DNA of 25,183 bases from an uncultured Oscillospiraceae bacterium (lineage in GTDB: Bacteria; Bacillota; Clostridia; Oscillospirales; Oscillospiraceae). The stretch is taken from the NCBI GenBank assembly GCA_910577915.1, contig CAJTOM010000037.1:1-25183 (forward strand), written 5' to 3'. Under the pieces are notes generated by a model, which was not told the origin of the DNA, made no database searches, and saw only the letters and a program-made list of their open reading frames with translations. Positions 8,964 through 15,993 of this stretch are shown here, piece by piece. Position 1 is the first letter of the stretch. Every line of letters starts with the position of its first letter. Both the position numbers and the translations under genes were made by a program.

Positions 8964-9013
8964 AGGCGGGACGCATGGAGCAGATGCTCCCATGCGTCCC
9001 GCCTCCCATTTTT
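8964..9013 (+). terminator. Intrinsic terminator after the antiporter gene
   Basis: Stem AGGCGGGACGCATGG (8964-8978) pairs exactly with 8990-9004, loop of about 11 bases that can itself pair AGC/GCT, followed by CCCATTTTT (9005-9013). It separates the antiporter from the methylase-TIR operon. Confidence 0.88.
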
Positions 9014-9066
9014 GTATCGAAGCGCAGACACACGCCGCCTCTCTGGTTTAGGTATGAAAATTACTA

Positions 9067-9095
9067 TTGACAAATCCTGGCGCATCCTGTAAGAT
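9067..9095 (+). promoter_or_regulatory. Sigma-A promoter of the methylase-TIR operon
   Basis: -35 TTGACA (consensus, 9067-9072), 17-base spacer, -10 TAAGAT (9090-9095). Transcription would start near 9102, leaving a very short leader before the ribosome site. The near-consensus match suggests steady expression; no clear operator is seen. Confidence 0.8.
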
Positions 9096-9101
9096 GGGGA
9101 C

Positions 9102-9111
9102 AAGGAGGTGA
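9102..9111 (+). promoter_or_regulatory. Ribosome binding site deciding the methylase-like gene start
   Basis: AAGGAGGTGA matches the 16S anti-Shine-Dalgarno completely and sits 8 bases (from AGGAGG) before ATG 9117. It rules out the in-frame GTG at 9108, which lies inside the site. Confidence 0.85.
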
Positions 9112-9116
9112 GATCG

Positions 9117-10877
9117 ATGTCCCTGCAATTGAGCAGATTTCTTTCCACCAAAGGTATTCGCATACCTACAGAGGACAAGCGGAGACTGCTGCTCTATGCG
9201 GCCTGCGCCCAGGCCGCCAGCCAGAAGCTCGGGATCCCCATCAGCCCCTCCTGGCACATGGGGGAGCTGCTGCCCGCGCTCTGCCGGTCGATCCCCCACT
9301 ACGAGATTAAAGACGCCGCCTTCGCTCTCAGCGCCGCCACCCCCTGGGACCGTCTCCAGGAGAATCAGGACCTGGCCTGGGAGATGGAGAATCTGCGGGA
9401 GTACCTGATCCACAGCAGGTGCGCCACGCCGGAGTGGCTGCGCCAGCAGGTGGACGAGCTGTATTTCTTCGGGAGCGCCTCCGGCGGGATCTACTCCACG
9501 CCCCCCGCCCTGCGCCAGCTGATCGCCGCGCTGGCCGCCCGGCGGCCGGCAGCCCGGGTCAACGACCTGTGCAGCGGCACCTCCCTGCTGGGGCTCCAGG
9601 TGTGGGACGCCCTGGGGGCCTCGCCGGACGTCTCCTACCGGGGCTGGGAGCGGGACCCCTACCTGTGCACCCTGTCCAGGATGCTGCTGTTCCTGTGCGG
9701 GGTACGGGATTTCTTCGTCCAGGGGGGCGACGCCGCCGACTGGCGTCAGCCCGCCGACGCGCCGAAAAAGGCGGTCTACGTGGCGGACCTGCCCCTGGTG
9801 GGCAGCCACACCCTGTACCTCCAGGAGGACGACCTCCCGTTCCAGACGAGCCGCCGCCTGTACTTCGACTGGGCCGTCATCTATGCCGTGTTGGACCAGA
9901 TGCAGGAGGGGGAGCAGGCCTTCTTCGTGGTCACCAGCGGGGCCCTTGTGCGGAAAAACGAGGCGGAGCTGCGCCAGAAGCTGCTGGAGCAGCGCCTGAT
10001 CCGGGCGGTCATCACCCTGCCCGCCGGCCTCTGCCCCAGCCACAGCCTGCCCACAGCTCTGCTGGTGTGTGAGAAGCGCAGAAACCCGCCCCAGGAGGTC
10101 CTCTTCGCGGACATACCGGGCGGCGCCGTCTGCGGCAAACGCCAGTCCCTGACCCAGGAGGACATCCGCGAGGTCTGCCGGCTGTTTGACGGCCTCCCCT
10201 CCCCGAGCCTCTCCTCTCAGACCGCCCTGCCCAAAGAGGGCTCCCTCAACCCGGCCCTCTACCTCACCCAGGAGGCCCCCGCCGGGCGGCGGGTCCAACT
10301 GAAGGAGGTGGCCTCCGTGACGCGGGGCCTCCAGCTGAGGCCGGACCACCCGCGGGGCCAAGGCCCCTGCTGCCTGCTGAATGTGCGGGACATTCTGGAC
10401 GATCAGATCTGCTACGAGACGGCGGAGCGGATCGAGTACGGTACCGACACCTGGGAGCGGCGCTACCGGATCCAGGAGGACGACATCATCCTCACCTCAA
10501 AGGGGACCGCCCTGCGGATGGTCATCGTGCCCCCCCACCCCCCTCACGCCTACATCAGCGGGAACCTGACCATCCTGCGGTCCAATCCCCGCCGCTACCA
10601 CCCCTACCTGCTGTACGAGTACCTGCGCTCCGAGGCGGGGCTGGCCGCCCTCAGCCTCATCCAGACCGGCACCACCATCCGGGTGCTGGGGGTGGCCGCC
10701 CTGGAGGGGCTGACCGTCCCCGACGGGGATCCGGCGCTGATGGAGCAGCGGGGAGGGATTCTCAAGGACCTCACCCTCCGCCACCGGGCGGAGGCGGAGC
10801 GGCTGCAACAGGCTTATCGGGAACAAAAGCGAAAGCTGTTGGAAAATATATATGATAGAGAGGAGACAACTGTATGA
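9117..10877 (+). CDS. HsdM-like N6-adenine methylase domain fused to HsdS-like target-recognition domain; methylase motifs degenerate
   Basis: 586 aa. A helical N-terminal region (1-115) is followed by an HsdM-type Rossmann methylase fold. GGIYSTPPALRQLI (123-136) matches the HsdM 'fyTP' entry. NDLCSGTSLL (149-158) is motif I, with Ser where SAM-binding loops usually have Gly. RGWERDPYLC (175-184) is motif II-like and VQGGDAADW (201-209) motif III-like. The catalytic motif IV, normally NPPF/NPPY, reads DLPL (224-227). FVVTSGALVRKNEAELRQ (270-287) and ITLPAGLCPSHSLPTALLV (299-317) match later HsdM segments. From 393 (VQLKEVASVTRG) to about 545 is a type I specificity (Methylase_S) target-recognition domain, then a charged helix (550-580) like an HsdS conserved region. 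Likely binds DNA through the recognition domain; methylation activity is doubtful. Cotranscribed with the TIR gene (ATGA overlap). No HsdR nearby. Confidence 0.85.
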   Translation: MSLQLSRFLSTKGIRIPTEDKRRLLLYAACAQAASQKLGIPISPSWHMGELLPALCRSIPHYEIKDAAFALSAATPWDRLQENQDLAWEMENLREYLIHSRCATPEWLRQQVDELYFFGSASGGIYSTPPALRQLIAALAARRPAARVNDLCSGTSLLGLQVWDALGASPDVSYRGWERDPYLCTLSRMLLFLCGVRDFFVQGGDAADWRQPADAPKKAVYVADLPLVGSHTLYLQEDDLPFQTSRRLYFDWAVIYAVLDQMQEGEQAFFVVTSGALVRKNEAELRQKLLEQRLIRAVITLPAGLCPSHSLPTALLVCEKRRNPPQEVLFADIPGGAVCGKRQSLTQEDIREVCRLFDGLPSPSLSSQTALPKEGSLNPALYLTQEAPAGRRVQLKEVASVTRGLQLRPDHPRGQGPCCLLNVRDILDDQICYETAERIEYGTDTWERRYRIQEDDIILTSKGTALRMVIVPPHPPHAYISGNLTILRSNPRRYHPYLLYEYLRSEAGLAALSLIQTGTTIRVLGVAALEGLTVPDGDPALMEQRGGILKDLTLRHRAEAERLQQAYREQKRKLLENIYDREETTV

Positions 10878-11638
10878 ACCGTCTGTTTATCAGTCACAGC
10901 ACCCAGGACCTGGAAGATCTACAGCCCTTTGTTGAGTTCCTCCAGCTGGGTATGGGCATCGCCGCCAAGGACATCTTCTGGACCTCCTCCGGCAGCGCCC
11001 TGCCCACCGGGGAACCCTTCGTGGAGCGCATTCGGAGCACCCTGTGCGACTGCCAGCAGGTCCTCTGCTTCCTGACCCCCAACTACTTCAAAAGCAAGTT
11101 CTGCCTGGCGGAGATGGGGGCCGCGTGGCTCCAGAAGGGCAAGATCCTGCCCCTGCTGGTGTCCCCCCTGGACTATGCCAGCCTGGCGGGCACGCCCCTC
11201 CAGGGGCTCCAGGCCCTCAAGCGGGAGGAGCGGGGCGACCTGCTGCGCCTGTACGACGAGCTGTCCACAGCGGGCATCGCGGCGGTGGGCCAGACGGCGG
11301 CCCTCAGCCGCCAGCTGGACAAATACCTGGAGCAGATCAGCCGCCAGAGGACCCGGCTCATTCCCAAGGACGCCGACGGGTACTACCAGGGCCGGGTGGA
11401 GGCCGTCCGCTCCGTGCCCTACGACTACCGCTGCTACAAACTCGGCGGCCTGGTCCAGCTGGAGGACCCGCCGGTGCCGGGGGAAACCCACTGGATCTTC
11501 TTCCGGAGCGGGATGTACGAGGACCTGCACGTGGGCGACACCGTCCGTTTCTCCGTCTCCTACTCCCAGCTGCGCAGCTTCCCCGACCTGAAAAACGCCC
11601 GGAACCTCTACCCCGGCGAGCTCCAGCGGCTGAGCTGA
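10874..11638 (+). CDS. TIR-domain protein with C-terminal beta-rich domain; candidate NAD-consuming effector
   Basis: 254 aa. The TIR domain spans about 1-130: RLFISHSTQD (3-12) is strand A with the SHS/D motif, IFWTSSGSALPTGEPF (34-49) is the BB-loop region, LCFLTPNYFKSKFC (64-77) strand D, and CLAEMGAAW (77-85) carries Glu80 at the position of the catalytic glutamate of NAD-cleaving TIR domains. A helical linker (130-160) leads to a 90-residue beta-rich region; VGDTVRFSVS (220-229) and KNARNLYP (240-247) resemble an OB-fold or cold-shock-like domain (inference). Bacterial TIR proteins act in antiphage defence by degrading NAD+ or making NAD-derived signals. The start overlaps the methylase-like gene by ATGA, with GAGGAG at 10858-10863, so the two are translationally coupled. 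It takes the place a restriction subunit would have. The enzymatic role is inferred from family knowledge. Confidence 0.85.
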   Translation: MNRLFISHSTQDLEDLQPFVEFLQLGMGIAAKDIFWTSSGSALPTGEPFVERIRSTLCDCQQVLCFLTPNYFKSKFCLAEMGAAWLQKGKILPLLVSPLDYASLAGTPLQGLQALKREERGDLLRLYDELSTAGIAAVGQTAALSRQLDKYLEQISRQRTRLIPKDADGYYQGRVEAVRSVPYDYRCYKLGGLVQLEDPPVPGETHWIFFRSGMYEDLHVGDTVRFSVSYSQLRSFPDLKNARNLYPGELQRLS

Positions 11639-11668
11639 GCGCCGCCGGCGCCCGCCGGACATACTGGT

Positions 11669-12466
11669 CTAATGCGGCCTCCTCAGCGCCCCGCTCAGGC
11701 GCAGAATCGCCTCCAGCACCCCGCCGCCCACCGCCAGCGCCTTGTCAGAGGCGCACAGGCAGTGCTCCGGCGCGCACCGGGGGTCCACGTCGCCGCTCTT
11801 CATCCCCCGCCGCACCGGCACCCCGTCGGCCAGCAGGCCCCGGAGAACCCCGTCGATGGTGCAGACCATGGGCGCGCCGTCCACATAGCCAGCCGCCTCC
11901 CCGGCCCTCACATGGTCGCCGATGCGCTTCACGCCCCGGAAGACGCCGTCCGCCGGGGCGCGGAGCACCCGCTCCCCGGCGTAGCCGCCGATGAGGCCGG
12001 GAACGTCGGTGTTCGGCAGGGCCGCGCCATCGTAGATCACCCGGCCCAGATAGTGGCCCCGCATGGTCTCCACCACCGCGTGGCAGTCCACCCCGGCGGT
12101 GAAGCCGGGACCCGCCGCCACCACCACCGGGGCCATGTCCATGCGGGTGCCCAGATTCCGCTTGGCGATGATGGCGTCCACCACCGCGTCCGGGGCCAGC
12201 GCGGGGATGCACGCCCCCTCCGGGTCCGCCAGCACAGGGACAATTCCACGCTCCAGCAGATCCGGCAGGTCCGCCAGCGCCGCCAGACGGGCCGTCACCC
12301 CCTCCACCTCGGTCTCCCCCAGGCGCACCGCCTCTGAGAAGCAGACCGTGCGCCGGATGGAAGTGGGCACGGCGGTCTCGCAGACCACCACCGCCATCCC
12401 CGCCCGGTACAGCCGCAGGGCCGTGCCCGTGGCCAGGTCCCCGCCTCCGCGTATTACGACAAGCAT
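11669..12466 (-). CDS. yqeB: Selenium-dependent molybdenum hydroxylase system protein YqeB (EF2563 family)
   Basis: 265 aa accessory protein found with selenium-dependent molybdenum hydroxylases; its biochemical role is not settled. Visible: nucleotide-binding-like N-terminus LVVIRGGGDLATG (2-14), RTVCFSEAV, AKRNLGTRMDMAP and VVAAGPGFTAGVDCHAVVET, then a lipoyl-like APADGVFRGVKRIGDHVRAGE segment and MKSGDVDPR near the end, all characteristic of the family. The frame is open farther upstream, but the start at 12466 is chosen because it aligns with the family, has GGGGAGGT about 10 bases before it, and overlaps the yqeC stop by 13 bases, implying coupling. It converges with the TIR gene, with only 30 bases between stops and no good terminator. 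Confidence 0.88.
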   Translation of the reverse strand: MLVVIRGGGDLATGTALRLYRAGMAVVVCETAVPTSIRRTVCFSEAVRLGETEVEGVTARLAALADLPDLLERGIVPVLADPEGACIPALAPDAVVDAIIAKRNLGTRMDMAPVVVAAGPGFTAGVDCHAVVETMRGHYLGRVIYDGAALPNTDVPGLIGGYAGERVLRAPADGVFRGVKRIGDHVRAGEAAGYVDGAPMVCTIDGVLRGLLADGVPVRRGMKSGDVDPRCAPEHCLCASDKALAVGGGVLEAILRLSGALRRPH

Positions 12467-13119
12467 GTCCAGATACCTCCCCACAGCGATCCGGCGAAGA
12501 CGGGCCGGGATGCCAGTCCCGCCAGACGGCGGGCCGCCTCCATCGCCCCGGCGCTCTCCGCCTGGTTGATGAACACCATATCCCCGATCCCCTCCGCTTC
12601 CAGCAGCCGGGCCAGGTTCTCCGCCGTCACCGGCTCCTCCGCCGCCGCACCGGTGAGGGCGCAGAACCGTTCCGGGCGGTGGACCGCCTCCCGGACAGGC
12701 CGGCCAAAGCCGGAGGCCCCCGCCAGCACCACCGTCAGCCCCGCCTCCGGCGGGACCGCCGGCTCGTGGGCCAGGTGGGCCTTGACAGGCAGGCCCCTGG
12801 AACCATCCGCCTCCACCAGCACATAGTCCGCCAGCGCCGCCAGCGCCGCCACGGGCAGGCCCGGCGCGCCCAGCTTTCCCTCCTCCGCCGGAGCCCCGGC
12901 GCAGACGCACCCCAGCCGCGCCAGCGCCGCCGCCAGCTCTGCCCCGCTGTCCGCCACCGGCAGGTGGTCCGGGGGGAGGATGCGGGTGGTGGTGGTGCAG
13001 ATCACCGTCCCCTCCCGGCGCAGCTCCCGGGCCAGACGGTACATGGCGGCGGTCTTGCCGCCGCCGCCCGTCAGGGCCGTGACGCCGGGACGGACGCAGA
13101 GCAGCCGGGAGAGAAGCAT
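12454..13119 (-). CDS. yqeC: Selenium cofactor biosynthesis protein YqeC
   Basis: 221 aa putative selenium-dependent hydroxylase accessory protein. Visible: P-loop-like TGGGGKT (17-23), TTTTRI (42-47), and the family signature LVEADGSRGLPVKAH (101-115), followed by VVLAGASGFGRPV and VFINQAES. YqeC and YqeB are known from comparative genomics as markers of selenium-dependent xanthine dehydrogenase-type enzymes. Start supported by AAAGGAGG (13128-13135 on the complement), 8 bases before the ATG. First gene of a two-gene minus-strand operon; no hydroxylase, selD or molybdopterin gene is in the window. Confidence 0.87.
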   Translation of the reverse strand: MLLSRLLCVRPGVTALTGGGGKTAAMYRLARELRREGTVICTTTTRILPPDHLPVADSGAELAAALARLGCVCAGAPAEEGKLGAPGLPVAALAALADYVLVEADGSRGLPVKAHLAHEPAVPPEAGLTVVLAGASGFGRPVREAVHRPERFCALTGAAAEEPVTAENLARLLEAEGIGDMVFINQAESAGAMEAARRLAGLASRPVFAGSLWGGIWTCLS

Positions 13120-13156
13120 AGGCGCGGCCTCCTTTTCGCGGATCTGCGGATCTGAT

Positions 13157-13179
13157 ATGGTATAGTATCATATAGTATA
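13157..13179 (-). promoter_or_regulatory. Candidate extended -10 promoter and tandem repeat upstream of yqeC
   Basis: On the minus strand, TATACT (13174-13179) preceded by TGC forms an extended -10 about 55 bases before the yqeC ATG. The only -35 candidate, TTTCAA, is weak. Immediately downstream, ACTATATGAT and ACTATACCAT form two imperfect 10-base tandem units covering the likely start site, a possible operator. Confidence 0.5.
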
Positions 13180-13266
13180 GCACGCGCCCCCCGGTTTGAA
13201 AAGAACCTGGGGGACTTTTTGTGCCTGGGTATGCTCCGGTCCGCTCCGTCGGTTGTTTCTATCTGT

Positions 13267-13294
13267 TCCGGAATTGTTACCGGATTGTTTTTTC
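13267..13294 (+). terminator. Weak stem-loop plus T-run in the transporter leader
   Basis: TCCGG (13267-13271) pairs with CCGGA (13280-13284) across an 8-base loop, then TTGTTTTTTC. The stem is only 5 bp, so termination is uncertain; an attenuator or a chance structure are both possible. Confidence 0.3.
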
Positions 13295-13390
13295 AAAGAT
13301 GCAAAGAGGATACATCGGTTTGTAAAGTTAAATACAGGAAGCAGACGGAACATCCCGCACGCCGCCTGCGTCTATGTTTTCAGAGAGACA

Positions 13391-13414
13391 GCCGGCGGAC
13401 CGGGTCCCGCCGGC
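13391..13414 (+). other. GC-rich hairpin just upstream of the first lipoprotein ribosome site
   Basis: GCCGGCGG (13391-13398) pairs with CCGCCGGC (13407-13414), and the inner AC/GT can extend the stem. It ends about 13 bases before the Shine-Dalgarno, so it could affect mRNA stability or translation. Confidence 0.5.
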
Positions 13415-13438
13415 GATATGTGAACAAGGAGGAACCAT

Positions 13439-15850
13439 ATGAACCGGATGATGAAAAGAGGAGCGGCCCTGTTGCTGGCCCTGACCCTGACCCTGGGTCT
13501 GGCGGCCTGCGGCAAGGACAAGGACAACGGGACCGAGCAGCTCACCGGCAAGGTGTACGTGCCGGAGTTTCTGGACTTCAACCTGGACGTGGAGTATATC
13601 TCCGGCGGCTGCGCGACCGGCGACGCCGTCTACCTCATGGGCTCTAAGAGCCAGGAGCGGGAGGAGACCGACCCCGCCACCGGGGAGATCCTGTACTACT
13701 ATGACGAGATCTACTCCCTCTACCGCATCCCCCTGGACGGGAGCGATCCCGTCAAGCTGGAGGCCTACCAGCCCACCGCCCTCCCCGAGGGGGCGGAGGG
13801 AAACGTGGGGGTGGAGAGCATCACCGCCGCGGACGACGGGACCATCTGGCTGACGGAGCATGTGGGCGTCTACACCTTCGACCTGCCGGAGAACTTTGAC
13901 TCGGAGGCCGACGACAAGTGGAACTACCACACCTACGAGGAGTCCATCATCCGCCGGCAGCTGGACGCCTCCGGCAATGAGATTGGCCGGGTGGACATCA
14001 GCGACCTGGCCGGGAAGCTGGGAGTGGAGTATGTCTACGCCAACCTCTTTGACCGCGCGGGCAATCTTTACGCCGTCACGGAGACGGAAATCATCATGCT
14101 GGACCCCCAGCTCAACAAGGTCTTCAGCGTGGAGGGCGAGGATATAGCGGGATCCCCGACCCTGCTCAGCAACGGCCGGCTGGGCCTCCTCAACTACATC
14201 TACGATGAGGAGAAGGAGACCGGCGCCTGGACGATGAAGACTGTGGACCCGGAGGCCCAGGACTGGGGGGAGGAGTACACCCTGCCCGAGAACGCCTACA
14301 ACGCCTATCCCGGCGGCGGGGAGTATCTCTTCTACTACCAGAACGGCGACTCTATCTACGGCTATAAGGCCGGGGCGGCAGAGGGGGAGAAAATTTTCTC
14401 CTGGATTGACTCCGACATCAACCGCAGCAACATGGAGTTCTTCTCCTTCCTGCCCGACGGCCGGGTGGTGGTGGTCACCAGGGAGTGGCAGTCGGACAAT
14501 TCCAAAGTGGAGCTGGCCATTATGACCGCCACCGACCGCTCCGAGCTGCCGGAGAAGACCACCCTGACCTACGCCGCCATGTACCTGGGCTACGACGTGC
14601 GCAGCCAGATTATCGAGTTTAACAAGACCAGCGACAAGTACCGCATCGAGGTGCGGGACTACTCCGAGTTCGCTACCGCCGAGGACAGCTCCGCCGGCCT
14701 GACCCGGCTGAACACGGAGATCGTGGCGGGCAACGTGCCCGACATGCTGGAGACCTCCAGCATCCCCCTGCGCCAGTATGCCGCCAAGGGCCTTCTGGAG
14801 GACCTGTGGCCCTTCATCGAGGGCGATACGGACATCGGCGGCCGGGCCGGGGTTATGGAGCATGTGCTGAACGCCGCCGAGCAGGACGGCAAGCTCTATG
14901 AAATTTTCACCAACTTCGCCATCCGAACCGTGGCCGGCCCCAAGAACATCGTGGGCGACCGGATGAGCTGGACCCTGGCGGACCTTCAGGAGGCCCTGGC
15001 GAAAATGCCCGAGGGCTGCGCCATCTTCGGCCAGACCGACACCAAGACCGACATGCTCAGCAACGTCATGGCCCAGAACGCGGACAGCTTCGTGGACTGG
15101 TCCACCGGCCAGTGCCGCTTCGACAGCGAGGACTTCAAGGCCCTGCTGGCCTTCTGCAACAGCTTCCCCGCCGAGTACGACTGGGAGAACAGCCAGGACG
15201 AGTGGGAGGATCCCTACACCCGGATCATCAGCGGCAAGCAGATGCTCACCAGCGTCTACTTCAGCCAGCTGCGCTGGGACTTCCTGGAGAACGACGGCCT
15301 GTTCAAGAGCCAGGGCGGCGCGGCCTTCATCGGTTATCCCCGGGAGGACGGCGGCGTGGGCAGCGGCTTCACCACCAACGGGGGCGTCGCCATGTCCGCC
15401 GCCTGCAAGGACAAGGAGGGCGCCTGGTCCTTTATGCGCACCCGCCTTCTGTCCCAGAGCACGGACGAGGAGAGCGCCCGCTACTGGAGCAACTTCCCCG
15501 TCAACAAGGCCGACTTTGACAAGATGGTCGAGGAAGCCATGACCGTCCAGTACGAGCAGGACGAAAACGGCCAGCCCCTGCTGGACGAGAACGGCCAGCC
15601 CATCGAGATCAAGGAGACCTGGTGGATCTCCGACGATCTCCAGCTGGAGCAGGGGGCCGTCACCCAGGAGCAGTACGACCGCTTCATGGCCCTCTACAAC
15701 GCAACAGATTCCGTCTACTACTTCGACGAGGCTATCTACGACATCGTCGCCGACATGGCCGGGGCCTACTTCGCCGGGGACCGCTCCCTGGACGACACCG
15801 CCGCCCAGATCCAGAGCCGCGTGACCCTCTACGTCAACGAGAACCGGTAA
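13439..15850 (+). CDS. Solute-binding lipoprotein with propeller-like N-terminal half (copy 1)
   Basis: 803 aa exported lipoprotein. Signal peptide KRGAALLLALTLTLGLAAC with lipobox LAAC and lipidated Cys24. About residues 35-370 are beta-rich with recurring blade-like segments (VYLMGS, SLYRIPLDG, DDGTIWLTE, AGNLYAVTE, PDGRVVVVT), suggesting a beta-propeller. From about 373 (KTTLTYAAMYLG) to the end is an extracellular solute-binding fold: QIIEFNKTSDKYRIEVRDYS, TRLNTEIVAGNVPDML, GGVAMSAACKDKEGAWSFM and a final QIQSRVTLYVNENR typical of family 1 binding proteins. Family 1 proteins usually have 400-450 aa, so this is nearly doubled by the N-terminal domain. Ligand unknown, probably a carbohydrate or peptide. 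First gene of a long operon; ATG follows AAGGAGG closely. Confidence 0.85.
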   Translation: MNRMMKRGAALLLALTLTLGLAACGKDKDNGTEQLTGKVYVPEFLDFNLDVEYISGGCATGDAVYLMGSKSQEREETDPATGEILYYYDEIYSLYRIPLDGSDPVKLEAYQPTALPEGAEGNVGVESITAADDGTIWLTEHVGVYTFDLPENFDSEADDKWNYHTYEESIIRRQLDASGNEIGRVDISDLAGKLGVEYVYANLFDRAGNLYAVTETEIIMLDPQLNKVFSVEGEDIAGSPTLLSNGRLGLLNYIYDEEKETGAWTMKTVDPEAQDWGEEYTLPENAYNAYPGGGEYLFYYQNGDSIYGYKAGAAEGEKIFSWIDSDINRSNMEFFSFLPDGRVVVVTREWQSDNSKVELAIMTATDRSELPEKTTLTYAAMYLGYDVRSQIIEFNKTSDKYRIEVRDYSEFATAEDSSAGLTRLNTEIVAGNVPDMLETSSIPLRQYAAKGLLEDLWPFIEGDTDIGGRAGVMEHVLNAAEQDGKLYEIFTNFAIRTVAGPKNIVGDRMSWTLADLQEALAKMPEGCAIFGQTDTKTDMLSNVMAQNADSFVDWSTGQCRFDSEDFKALLAFCNSFPAEYDWENSQDEWEDPYTRIISGKQMLTSVYFSQLRWDFLENDGLFKSQGGAAFIGYPREDGGVGSGFTTNGGVAMSAACKDKEGAWSFMRTRLLSQSTDEESARYWSNFPVNKADFDKMVEEAMTVQYEQDENGQPLLDENGQPIEIKETWWISDDLQLEQGAVTQEQYDRFMALYNATDSVYYFDEAIYDIVADMAGAYFAGDRSLDDTAAQIQSRVTLYVNENR

Positions 15851-15976
15851 GCGGCAGGAAGATTCCGGCATATTGGGGCCTGAAAAAACAAGTGTGATGG
15901 GAAGCAGATGCAAAAATGATGCATGGGGCCCATACAATGGCGGCATCCTGATATTACATAAGGAAAGAAGGTTGAT

Positions 15977-15993
15977 CGTATGAGATTCATACG
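15977..15993 (+). promoter_or_regulatory. Perfect hairpin enclosing the start codon of the second lipoprotein
   Basis: CGTATGA (15977-15983) pairs perfectly with TCATACG (15987-15993) around a 3-base GAT loop. The ATG at 15980-15982 lies inside the 5' arm, so the structure would hide the start codon. The ribosome site (AAGGAAAGAAGG) is just upstream. Confidence 0.55.

Larger units (their letters stand above)
13180..13438 (+). other. Divergent intergenic region / leader of the transporter operon
   Basis: No gene is seen here. The stretch is more AT-rich than its surroundings between about 13255 and 13335. No convincing plus-strand promoter was found: TTGTTT at 13285-13290 with GATACA at 13309-13314 (18-base spacer) is a weak candidate. 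Two stem-loops are listed separately. The ribosome site AAGGAGG (13427-13433) precedes the first lipoprotein ATG. Confidence 0.5.

Noticed and set aside
9108..9116. GTG start for the methylase-like gene
   Set aside because: The GTG is part of the AGGAGGTGA ribosome site itself; ATG 9117 is correctly spaced.
9117..11638. Conventional type I restriction-modification system
   Set aside because: No HsdR helicase-nuclease is present, the methylase catalytic motif is DLPL, and the partner is a TIR protein; the flanking genes are unrelated.
9117..11638. Thoeris or CBASS system
   Set aside because: No ThsA-like SIR2/SLOG or Macro-TM effector, and no cyclic-nucleotide synthase, is encoded next to the TIR gene.
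11639..11668. Terminator between the TIR gene and yqeB
   Set aside because: Only a CCGG/CCGG mini-stem with no T-tract on either strand; not convincing.
12467..13183. Upstream extension of the yqeB frame to give a 504-aa protein
   Set aside because: The extension is an out-of-frame reading of yqeC; family alignment and ribosome site put the start at 12466.
15924..15934. Short palindrome ATGGGGCCCAT between the lipoproteins
   Set aside because: 5-bp arms with no T-run and no repeat elsewhere seen; too short to call a terminator or operator.
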